Source: Pseudomonas fluorescens
GTDB taxonomy: Bacteria > Pseudomonadota > Gammaproteobacteria > Pseudomonadales > Pseudomonadaceae
Length of the DNA: 64,000 nucleotides
Reading direction: 5' to 3'
Assembly: GCF_000968015.1 (NCBI RefSeq)
Contig: NZ_LACH01000072.1
Location: 79,401-143,400, forward strand
The notes beneath the pieces are model-generated. The model saw only the letters and a program-made list of their open reading frames with translations, was not told the DNA's origin and made no database searches. The position numbers were made by a program, and so were the translations under genes. This document shows positions 27,086 through 34,474 of this stretch, in pieces (the first letter of the stretch is position 1; each line of letters begins with the position of its first letter).

Positions 27086-28243
27086 ATGTGGCAGCGAATC
27101 CAATCTGATGAATCCCTTCGCTCGTATGTCGCAAGAAATCTCTTCGTCAATCGTAACGATCCTACCGTTAATGGACTGAGAGGGTTTTCGATACTTGGGA
27201 TATCCTCGGAGGGAATCAAGAAGATCGCGTCAGTTTTGCAATGGCCTGGATGTCACCGGTTCAATCGCTTGCTTCATCATCATACGGCTTACCCTCTCAA
27301 GTCAGTCATCAAGAGCCCACGCGACCACTCGTATTCGCAAACGACCTATACTAGTGCGCGGCATTGGTACGAGTTGAATTCTGAGCCGAGTTCGTTTTGC
27401 CCGGAGTGTGTCAGAGAAGACCTTCGCACGTTGGGTTTTTCATACTGGCGCCGGTCATTTCAAGATGATGTAACTGTTTGCCCGAAACATAATTTGCTCT
27501 TGTTGAATACTTGCCCTTTCTGCGACAAGCCATTCTCAGATGGCGGTCACGGCTTAGAGGTTATGTGGTCAAAGTGCGGGGGCACGCACCTCGGTGATGC
27601 GGTAGGTATACCCAATAAAGATCCTTTGGCATTGAAGCGGGCTCGCTTCGTAGAGAGCCTATGTTCCTTAGCATTTCACATACCAGATGACGCAGCCATT
27701 TGTATTCTTTATGAGAAACTGCTTTCGATTGAGCCTCGAACAGCTGCGTTGAAGAGCAAACGTGAGCGCAAGTTGGAATGGCTTCGCGACTCGTTAAAAG
27801 AGATTGATCAGGCTGATGATAATAGTGACTCGCGAAGACTAAATGTCCATGTTAGAGAGATTTTTGAGATATTGATTCTGACCTATGAAAGTTTAGAAGA
27901 TTTCGTGACTGACTATCTGATATATGGGGACGACTTTCGGCCAATAGACTCTCTATGGTCAACGTATAACGCTGGTGGCTTCGAATCGGTACACTATATC
28001 GAAGAAAGCTATACTGATGGCGTTGGTATCTGGTCATGTCCTTTCCCATCACCATTGTCATTAGACGCATGGAGTAATGATGTCATGGCCAATGAGCGGC
28101 CAGTTAAATACCATTGTTGCAATCACTCCCAACCTCAAACTATGGTAAGACGATGGGCTCCCCGATCACCTCGGATGGTTGGCCCTGCCATGTCCAGGAT
28201 CCCGGTCGAGGAGCGCGTTACAGCGAGCCTTACCTGCGGCTAA
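27086..28243 (+). CDS. TniQ/TnsD-family transposon target-selection protein (orphan)
   Basis: The 385-residue product has the TniQ layout. An N-terminal ESLRSYVARN is followed by a Cys-rich core with CPEC, a YWRRSFQDDVTVCPKH segment and CPFC. TniQ/TnsD proteins bind the target DNA for Tn7-like transposition, and lying just past glmS fits TnsD. No tnsA, tnsB or tnsC-like frame is nearby, so the transposon is probably a remnant. ATG 27086 is the first Met before the homologous part; the frame extends upstream to a TTG at 27002. The last 40 residues look degenerate, so the C-terminus may be truncated. Confidence 0.72.
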   Translation: MWQRIQSDESLRSYVARNLFVNRNDPTVNGLRGFSILGISSEGIKKIASVLQWPGCHRFNRLLHHHTAYPLKSVIKSPRDHSYSQTTYTSARHWYELNSEPSSFCPECVREDLRTLGFSYWRRSFQDDVTVCPKHNLLLLNTCPFCDKPFSDGGHGLEVMWSKCGGTHLGDAVGIPNKDPLALKRARFVESLCSLAFHIPDDAAICILYEKLLSIEPRTAALKSKRERKLEWLRDSLKEIDQADDNSDSRRLNVHVREIFEILILTYESLEDFVTDYLIYGDDFRPIDSLWSTYNAGGFESVHYIEESYTDGVGIWSCPFPSPLSLDAWSNDVMANERPVKYHCCNHSQPQTMVRRWAPRSPRMVGPAMSRIPVEERVTASLTCG

Positions 28244-28637
28244 TTGTTTCGATTGCTGTATCAGGTTGAGCTAACCTTCCCAGCGCTTTGACGCGATGGC
28301 CATTAGCCTGTCGTTTTCCAGTGCATGGAGGAAAATCTATTCTCCGCATCGACGCCTTATCAGTGAACGATATGGCGTTCACATGTTTCCCGCTAGGTGC
28401 TCGAGCGTAGGTCCCGCATCAGGCCCGTTTGGATTTCTCTCGTAAGCGGCAGGTGATCGCGCCAAGTACGCGACGGCCAATAGTGCTATCCAGTCGTTCT
28501 AATTTGCAGCAAGCATGTCTATGCAGTAAGATTTGTCTGCGCGTAGATTCTGTGTTGCCGGTTCACAACAACCCTTCGCCGTCTCTGTTGCTGCTCCCCT
28601 GATGTAGGTTGTGCTCCACCAGGGTCGAATTCTTAAA
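28244..28637. other. Non-coding stretch after the tniQ-like gene
   Basis: No convincing frame on either strand. The nine bases GCTCCACCA at 28613-28621 resemble a tRNA or tmRNA 3' end, but I find no acceptor stem or T-arm to support an RNA gene. It is probably debris of the inserted element. Confidence 0.5.
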
Positions 28638-28663
28638 CAAAAGCCCGCTTACGCGGGCTTTTG
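28638..28663 (+). terminator. Strong hairpin terminator
   Basis: CAAAAGCCCGC - TTA - (A/C)GCGGGCTTTTG is an almost perfect stem with T-rich flank, usable in both directions. No intact gene ends close before it, so it is probably a survivor of a lost transcription unit. Confidence 0.7.
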
Positions 28664-28684
28664 TATTTCTAGGGCTTCCTCCAT

Positions 28685-28876
28685 TTACTGGCCTCCAGCG
28701 TGGGAGGTGGCACCTTCCGTTCCTGGCGGTGAAGAATTGGTACTGGGGGGCGAACTCGGTGTACCGGATGCGCAGGCTGCTTCAAGAGCTTTGGCACAGT
28801 CGATCAGATAGCGCATTTTGGCCCGGTGTTGGCGCTGATACGATTTTGACCTAGCTGCTGACTTCGGCTGCCCCAT
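28685..28876 (-). CDS. Small basic protein, unknown
   Basis: This is a 63-residue frame with a basic, helix-prone N-terminal half (KSYQRQHRAKMRYLIDCAKA) and a Ser/Thr/Pro-rich tail. There is no clear ribosome site, and its first codons lie inside the 138-bp inverted-repeat element. I do not recognise it. The biased composition makes a real gene possible but unproven. Confidence 0.3.
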   Translation of the reverse strand: MGQPKSAARSKSYQRQHRAKMRYLIDCAKALEAACASGTPSSPPSTNSSPPGTEGATSHAGGQ

Positions 28877-28970
28877 ACTTAGCTTATGAATTTTCGCGCA
28901 AGGTCATCGTTTGCTGACCCTCCAGGTGGGTCAACGAATTCCGGCAACCTGGGTCAACATCGTATCAGCG
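28833..28970. mobile_element. 138-bp MITE-like element or vestigial IS ends
   Basis: A 19-bp sequence at 28833-28851 recurs inverted at 28952-28970 with one mismatch (18/19). The similarity continues a few bases both ways. GGGTCAAC is repeated directly at 28928 and 28951, as multiple transposase sites are in IS21-type ends. The interior has no transposase. It may be a non-autonomous element or a deleted IS, and it abuts the 5' end of the next gene. Confidence 0.6.
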
Positions 28971-29311
28971 TGAACAAGCTAGCTCATTCAGACGCCTTGG
29001 CACTGGTCAGATTTTACTTCCCAGGCCGCGCCTATTGCCTGGTCGCTGACTGGACAGTGGTTGATATAGTGGTCTCCCCCCGTCAGTTAAAGGCCGTTGC
29101 TAAAAGAGGAGTCACTCCTACTTTGGTCAACGCTTTATGTGTTATCCACGATAGCAAAGGACGTTTCCCTCGCGGTCATTGGGTAAGAACCTCATTGGGT
29201 GTTTCATTCACCCATGATTGCCTGTTCGAGACTAAAAACACCGTTTATGTGTTGATGGGACCCGGTCGAAGGGTACGAACAGACCTGGACGTCGCGCAGA
29301 GCCTGTACTGA
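28970..29311 (+). CDS. DUF6957-like small protein, 5' end possibly replaced
   Basis: The 113-residue product contains the segment GRAYCLVADWTVVDIVV and ends with KGRFPRGHWVRTS, THDCLFETKNTVYVLMGPG and AQSLY. These resemble the pseudomonad family annotated DUF6957, of unknown function (recalled from memory). GTG 28970 is the first start beyond the inverted-repeat element. An in-frame ATG at 28886 lies inside that element and would add unrelated residues. Insertion may have removed the native N-terminus. Confidence 0.5.
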   Translation: MNKLAHSDALALVRFYFPGRAYCLVADWTVVDIVVSPRQLKAVAKRGVTPTLVNALCVIHDSKGRFPRGHWVRTSLGVSFTHDCLFETKNTVYVLMGPGRRVRTDLDVAQSLY

Positions 29312-29674
29312 AGATCCACTGGTGCGCAATGTCATCGACGTTCCGCGGTGTAAGTTTCGTCCGTCTCAGCCATCCCTATATTTTTCCGGTGCTTACCAAG
29401 ACATGGCGCTGGACAGCAACCGTGTCGAACAGTACATGCATGTAGGCAGTACTTAGGTTTGCCCTTGCGCATGATCGTGGTCATGTTGTGTGCGGGATTA
29501 ACCATCCTTGAGCAACCAGGCTAGGCGATGTTCACTAGCAGTCCCACAATTCTAATGGGATGGCTTGGTCATAGTGAATCGCAGAGGGGGATATCAAACA
29601 CTCAATCGATTGATAGAAATCACTGTGTGGGGCATACCATGCCACGACAAGAAACGGCAGACTTCATTCCGTGC
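29312..29674. other. Non-coding gap before cadA
   Basis: No frame stands out on either strand. A divergent cadR would be expected at the right end, but no frame with the MerR-family N-terminal helix-turn-helix is present. The gap may record its deletion. Confidence 0.5.
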
Positions 29675-29705
29675 TTGACCCTGTAGTAGGTACAGGCTGT
29701 TGAAT
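29675..29705 (+). promoter_or_regulatory. MerR/CadR-type promoter and operator of cadA
   Basis: TTGACC (29675-29680) and TTGAAT (29700-29705) are separated by 19 bp. Between them lies the dyad CCTGTA-GTAGG-TACAGG (29680-29696). An overlong spacer with a centred dyad is the hallmark of MerR-family activation by DNA untwisting. The position, 31 nt before the chosen cadA ATG, fits. No MerR-type regulator is encoded in this window. Confidence 0.8.
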
Positions 29706-29735
29706 GGTGGAATTATCCTCTGCGGTAGAAACACC

Positions 29736-32108
29736 ATGAACCAGGAAAACAAGCTCAAGCCGGTCCTCCGTCTTCACGTACAGAAGAAAGAAGAGTGTTG
29801 CGGATCTGACCATCAGCATGGGTCTGTTGAGGCTGCTGAACCTAGACATCATAAAGAACATGGTCACGACCACGACCACGACCACGACCACAAGCATGAG
29901 CATGAGCATGCCCACGATCATGCCGATGCGTGTTGTGCTCATGGCACGCAAGCTACCGAAGGTGTTGCGATTATCAAGAGTAGTCCCGCTCCGGAAGGGA
30001 CCAACAGGGTTCGATACCGCATCGACAAAATGGATTGCCCCACAGAGGAGCGCCTGATCCGTAACCGGCTGGAACCCATGTCCGGAATTGTCCGACTCGA
30101 CTTCAATCTCTTGAATCGTGAGTTGACCGTGCACCACCGCTTAGATGATCCGCAGTCAATCGTCACCGCATTAGTCGCGTTGGACATGGGGCCGAGCTTG
30201 CTTGAGGCCGGTGCCGCGCCATCGGCGGTTCCCCCTGCCCTGAGCGCAAAATTGAAAGGATTACTGGCCATTAGCGGCCTGGCTGCTATCGCCGCTGAGG
30301 TCATTGCGTGGACAACTGGGCAGGAAGGCTCCTGGCCGGTGATGGTGCTTGCCGCTCTGTCCATTCTTAGCGCTGGCCTGCCTACCCTCAAAAAGGGTTG
30401 GATTGCGATTAAGAACTTCACGCTGAACATCTATTTTCTGATGTCGCTGGCTGTCGTCGGTGCTCTCGTCATAGGTAAATGGCCTGAAGCGGCGATGGTG
30501 GTTTTTCTCTTCGCTATTGCTGAGGCTATCGAAGCACTTTCTCTGGAGCGCGCGCGTAACGCGATCAAGTCGCTAACTGCGTTAGCGCCAGAAACCGCTG
30601 AAGTCATGATTGATGGCGGTTGGAAAGACCAGCCGGTGGCAAGTGTGTTACTCGGTAGTCGTATTCGGGTTCGCACAGGTTCACGAGTACCCTTGGATGC
30701 TAGCGTCGAGTCTGGTCGTGCGGCCCTTGATCAGGCTCCAATTACCGGCGAAAGCCTGCCGGTTGATAAGCAGGTCGGCGATCCTCTTTACGCAGGCAGT
30801 ATCGTTACTGATGGTGTGGTTGAAGCGACTGTGACGGCTGTAGCAGGAGAAAGCACTCTTGCTCGTATCGCGTCGGCGATACAAGACGCGCAATCTCAGC
30901 GAGCACCTACTCAGCGCTTTGTGGATCAGTTTGCACGCTATTACACCCCGGCTGTAGTGGTACTTGCCCTCTTGGTTGCTGTATTGGGCCCTGTTCTGAT
31001 CGGTGGGACCTGGGGCAATTGGCTCTATCAGGCGCTGGTCTTATTGGTCATTGCTTGCCCTTGTGCCTTGGTGGTTTCAACGCCAATTACCATCGTCAGT
31101 GGTCTGGCTGCGGCTGCCAAACATGGCATCTTGATTAAAGGCGGCGCATACCTTGAAAGTGGCCGACTTCTGAAGGTTGTCGCACTCGATAAGACCGGCA
31201 CCTTGACCCAAGGCAAACCAATACTGACTGATACCGAGCCGTTTGGTGATCTGCCCATCGGGATGGCCTTGAAGATTGCTGCGAGTCTCGATGACCACAG
31301 CACACACCCAGTGGCAAAGGCCCTGGTCAGCGGATGGAAACTACAGCAGCCAGACGCCTCGACCCTGCCGGTCGAGGACTTCGGTGTACTCAACGGGCGT
31401 GGCGTCAAAGGCACTATTGACGGTCAATCATGGCACTTGGGTAACCACCGCTTGGTAGAGGAGCTGGGTGTATGTTCGCCAGCGCTTGAGGCCCGATTGT
31501 CGTTGCTGGAAAACGCAGGAAAAACAGTAATCGTGCTCTGCGCCACCAGCGGCCCAGTGGCGATTTTTGCTGTGGCGGACACAATAAGACCTGAAAGTAT
31601 TGCAGCCGTAACTGCTCTGAAAGCGTTGAATGTCGTACCGGTGATGCTCACGGGTGACAACCCTGCAACAGCCAAATCAATTGCCGCGCAGCTCGGCATT
31701 CAGGATGCGCGCGGAAACCTGATGCCGGAGGATAAACAAGCCGCCGTCGCTGAACTCAAACGCCGTTTTGGTTCTGTTGGCATGGTGGGTGACGGCGTAA
31801 ATGATGCTCCAGCATTGGCACAAGCCGATATTGGTTTTGCAATGGGGGCCGCAGGGACTGCCACAGCGCTTGAAACGGCTGATGTAGCCATCATGGATGA
31901 CGACCCGCGCAAGATTGCTGATTTTATTAGCCTGAGTCGTCGATGTGCCACTGTTTTGAAGCAAAACATCGGACTGGCGCTGGGCATCAAAGTTGTTTTT
32001 TTGACGCTTGCATTGTCTGGCCACGCTACGTTGTGGATGGCTGTTTTCGCCGATATGGGGGCGAGCTTGCTCGTCGTATTTAACGGCCTGCGGTTATTGC
32101 GTCGGTGA
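29736..32108 (+). CDS. cadA: Zn/Cd/Pb-exporting P1B-type ATPase
   Basis: This inner-membrane pump exports Zn(II), Cd(II) or Pb(II). The 790-residue product has a Cys/His-rich N-terminus (paired Cys and HD/HE repeats, residues about 20-70), an HMA domain with MDCPTEE near residue 98, the membrane metal motif CPC near 441, phosphorylation site DKTGTLTQ near 484, HP locus HSTHP and hinge GDGVNDAPA. MDCPTEE together with CPC marks the Zn/Cd/Pb class rather than Cu. ATG 29736 is chosen because an upstream TTG at 29700 falls inside the promoter -10. Hexamer repeats encode the His-rich tract. Confidence 0.93.
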   Translation: MNQENKLKPVLRLHVQKKEECCGSDHQHGSVEAAEPRHHKEHGHDHDHDHDHKHEHEHAHDHADACCAHGTQATEGVAIIKSSPAPEGTNRVRYRIDKMDCPTEERLIRNRLEPMSGIVRLDFNLLNRELTVHHRLDDPQSIVTALVALDMGPSLLEAGAAPSAVPPALSAKLKGLLAISGLAAIAAEVIAWTTGQEGSWPVMVLAALSILSAGLPTLKKGWIAIKNFTLNIYFLMSLAVVGALVIGKWPEAAMVVFLFAIAEAIEALSLERARNAIKSLTALAPETAEVMIDGGWKDQPVASVLLGSRIRVRTGSRVPLDASVESGRAALDQAPITGESLPVDKQVGDPLYAGSIVTDGVVEATVTAVAGESTLARIASAIQDAQSQRAPTQRFVDQFARYYTPAVVVLALLVAVLGPVLIGGTWGNWLYQALVLLVIACPCALVVSTPITIVSGLAAAAKHGILIKGGAYLESGRLLKVVALDKTGTLTQGKPILTDTEPFGDLPIGMALKIAASLDDHSTHPVAKALVSGWKLQQPDASTLPVEDFGVLNGRGVKGTIDGQSWHLGNHRLVEELGVCSPALEARLSLLENAGKTVIVLCATSGPVAIFAVADTIRPESIAAVTALKALNVVPVMLTGDNPATAKSIAAQLGIQDARGNLMPEDKQAAVAELKRRFGSVGMVGDGVNDAPALAQADIGFAMGAAGTATALETADVAIMDDDPRKIADFISLSRRCATVLKQNIGLALGIKVVFLTLALSGHATLWMAVFADMGASLLVVFNGLRLLRR
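29865..29918 (+). repeat. Hexamer tandem repeats in the cadA metal-binding tract
   Basis: Four perfect CACGAC units (29865-29888) are followed by degenerate CAYRAN units, including two CATGAG. They encode alternating His-Asp and His-Glu. Unit number could vary by slippage without breaking frame. Confidence 0.7.
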
Positions 32109-32162
32109 TACGAAAGCTGCGACCTCTTCTTCAACTATATGTCCGCACAAGGAAATCAAATC

Positions 32163-32549
32163 ATGCAATGTCCAATCTGCAAAGATACTGCCCTCGTAAT
32201 GACTGAGCGCCAAAGCATCGAAATTGACTATTGTCCTCAATGCCGTGGTGTTTGGCTCGACCGAGGTGAACTCGACAAGATCATCGAACGCAGCCAACAA
32301 CAGGAGGCCGTCAGGTTTCTTCCACAGAACGCAATTCCACCGGCGCAATATGCTCCTCCAGCAGCACAGCCTGATCACAGCCAGCATGGAAGTGGCCAAG
32401 GCCACGGTGATCAGCAAGGACACCATGGTGGCGGTTGGAGAGACGGTGGTCATAAGAGCAGCCATAAGAGCGGCCATCAAAGTCAGGGTGGCCATCAGGG
32501 GCAACAGTCGTACCGTAAAAAATCGTTTTTGCAGGAGCTATTTGATTAA
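32163..32549 (+). CDS. Zinc-ribbon (TFIIB-type) protein with His/Gly-rich tail
   Basis: The 128-residue product has an N-terminal zinc ribbon with CPIC and CPQC plus GVWLDRGELDKII, the zf-TFIIB pattern of small bacterial proteins. A Gln/Pro-rich linker and a His/Gly/Ser-rich tail follow, ending KKSFLQELFD. ATG 32163 has an AAGGAAA ribosome site, so it is favoured over ATG 32139. It follows cadA by 54 nt and is probably cotranscribed. The tail may buffer zinc (inference). The family has no firm function. Confidence 0.75.
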   Translation: MQCPICKDTALVMTERQSIEIDYCPQCRGVWLDRGELDKIIERSQQQEAVRFLPQNAIPPAQYAPPAAQPDHSQHGSGQGHGDQQGHHGGGWRDGGHKSSHKSGHQSQGGHQGQQSYRKKSFLQELFD

Positions 32550-32728
32550 GGGTGAGATATCGCGATTTGATTGAGATTTACCTCAAACCACTATCAACCC
32601 TGAAGTGGAATATCGCTTAAGGGAACGGTTTGGGGTAGTCTCAGGTCCTTATGTTCTGCAACCGACTGTAGCAACGTAATACCAGGATGGGTGGGGTTTT
32701 CCCGAGTCACTATTAGGAGAATAAGATT

Positions 32729-33643
32729 ATGGGATCTGGACACAGTCACGGCCAGGTGCGCGCAGGCCATGAGAAGATGTTGTGGATCGCTCTCGCCCTA
32801 ACGACGAGCTTTATGGTGGCGGAGGTCATCGGGGCCTTTGTCACCGGCAGTCTGGCCTTACTATCCGACGCGGCTCACATGTTGACGGATGTGGCTGCTT
32901 TAGCGATATCCTTGGTTGCTATTCATATAGCCAAGCGCTCTGCGGATAAAAAACGGACCTTTGGTTACGCAAGATTCGAAATACTTGCAGCCACATTCAA
33001 TGCGGTTTTGTTATTTTTAGTCGCAATATATATCGTGTATGAAGCGTATCTGCGACTTAAGGCCCCTGCAGAAATTCAGTCGACTGGCATGTTGGTTATC
33101 GCGGTGATCGGGCTCATCGTCAACCTCATTTCAATGCGTCTGCTAAGTGCTGCCAGTGGTGAAAGCCTCAATGTTAAAGGTGCCTATTTAGAGGTTTGGA
33201 GTGACATGGTGGGGTCTATTGGCGTCATTATCGCCGCCCTGTTGATCCGCTTTACTGGTTGGAACTGGGTAGATTCCCTTGTCGCTGCCGGTATTGGGTT
33301 TTGGGTGCTGCCCAGAACGTGGTCATTACTTAAGGAAAGCTTGAACATATTGCTTCAAGGAGTTCCAGGCGGCATCGATATACAGGAGGTGGAGGCGAGG
33401 CTTTATGGGATTGATGGCGTCAAAAATGTGCACGACTTGCATGTTTGGGCTTTGACCAGTGGAAAAAGTGTAATGAGCGTCCATCTGGTCGCTGACTCCA
33501 CTTCCCGTAGTGAGCAAGATATTTTGTCCGAAGTAACCTCACTTATGAGTGGGGAGTTTCAGATCAGTCATACGACTGTTCAAATGGAAGGTTCGGACTT
33601 TCATAGCAAACTAGCTGACGACCATGAGGGTATGGCCCACTAA
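32729..33643 (+). CDS. czcD: CDF-family Zn/Cd/Co exporter
   Basis: This cation diffusion facilitator exchanges metal for protons at the inner membrane. The 304-residue product has six hydrophobic segments. It carries the metal-site motifs SDAAHMLTD (TM2) and YLEVWSDMVGS (TM5), whose Asp/His residues form site A, and a C-terminal cytoplasmic domain with NVHDLHVWALTSGK. The N-terminus is His-containing (GSGHSHGQVRAGH). A GGAG ribosome site precedes ATG 32729. Confidence 0.92.
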   Translation: MGSGHSHGQVRAGHEKMLWIALALTTSFMVAEVIGAFVTGSLALLSDAAHMLTDVAALAISLVAIHIAKRSADKKRTFGYARFEILAATFNAVLLFLVAIYIVYEAYLRLKAPAEIQSTGMLVIAVIGLIVNLISMRLLSAASGESLNVKGAYLEVWSDMVGSIGVIIAALLIRFTGWNWVDSLVAAGIGFWVLPRTWSLLKESLNILLQGVPGGIDIQEVEARLYGIDGVKNVHDLHVWALTSGKSVMSVHLVADSTSRSEQDILSEVTSLMSGEFQISHTTVQMEGSDFHSKLADDHEGMAH

Positions 33644-33704
33644 CTGAGTTGCATTTATTTTAACCGGACGCAAGTTTTTACATCGCTGATACCGATCAAT
33701 AGGG

Positions 33705-34229
33705 TTGATTAAAATGATCAGAAATATTTTAAGTTGTTCTGGGCTGGCAATGCTTTTGGCTTTTGTAGCACAGCCGGCTTTTTCAACACCTGCTAATCCA
33801 GAAAAGGTATTCGGGTGGATTGAAGAAGGAATACTTTTACCGGAAAATATTGCCGTGAAAGTAAAATTAGATACAGGGGCTCTTACCTCTTCGATGGATG
33901 CGAAAGACTTGGAACGATTCCGAAAAAATGGAGAGGAATGGGTTCGTTTCAACGTTAAAGTCAAAGATACCAAAACTAAGAAGGTGAGTAACGCACTCTT
34001 CGAGCGACGCGTCGAAAGAAATGTAAAGGTTAGAGGCGCCGGCGGCGCTGAACATCGTCCTGTAGTCATGATGACGATGTGCATAGGTGATAAAATTTAT
34101 GAGGAAGAGTTTTCACTGAAGGACCGAGGCGACATGAATTATCCCGTCTTGCTTGGTCGCCGAACTTTGGGGGCGTTGGGGGCGGTCGATGTCTCGCGCA
34201 CCTTCACTGACGAACCCAACTGTAATTAG
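33705..34229 (+). CDS. Secreted retropepsin-like (RimK-associated zinc protease family) protein
   Basis: The 174-residue product has a signal peptide (about residues 1-26). The domain that follows starts VFGWIEEGILL and carries KLDTGALTSS, the Asp-Thr-Gly motif of pepsin/retropepsin-like proteins annotated as putative ATP-dependent zinc proteases, and ends YPVLLGRRTLGALGAVDVSRTF. No ATP-binding site is present, so that name is misleading. It follows czcD by 61 nt. A role in periplasmic metal stress is only inferred from context. Confidence 0.75.
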   Translation: MIKMIRNILSCSGLAMLLAFVAQPAFSTPANPEKVFGWIEEGILLPENIAVKVKLDTGALTSSMDAKDLERFRKNGEEWVRFNVKVKDTKTKKVSNALFERRVERNVKVRGAGGAEHRPVVMMTMCIGDKIYEEEFSLKDRGDMNYPVLLGRRTLGALGAVDVSRTFTDEPNCN

Positions 34230-34474
34230 AACTAACATCCTACGTGCAGGGTGATTGTACTAAGGAAATAGCTCGGCAGAAGTTTACAGCTTTTTTGACG
34301 TTTAGGATGGTCGACTAAATAGTCTTATAAAAAGATGCTCAACAAGATATTAGTTTTTAGGAAGAGTTAGAGGCGGCGCCATGCAAAGACCAATAATCAT
34401 ATTTGCATGGCTTTGAATGAAGAAGTAATCCTATGGGGTGATTGCTGAGTTTAGATTTTTCTCGCAGCCCCATC

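Noticed and set aside
28600..28663. Possible tRNA or tmRNA end (GCTCCACCA followed by a hairpin and T run)
   Set aside because: No paired acceptor stem, T-arm or tag-peptide region could be found upstream. The match is nine bases only.
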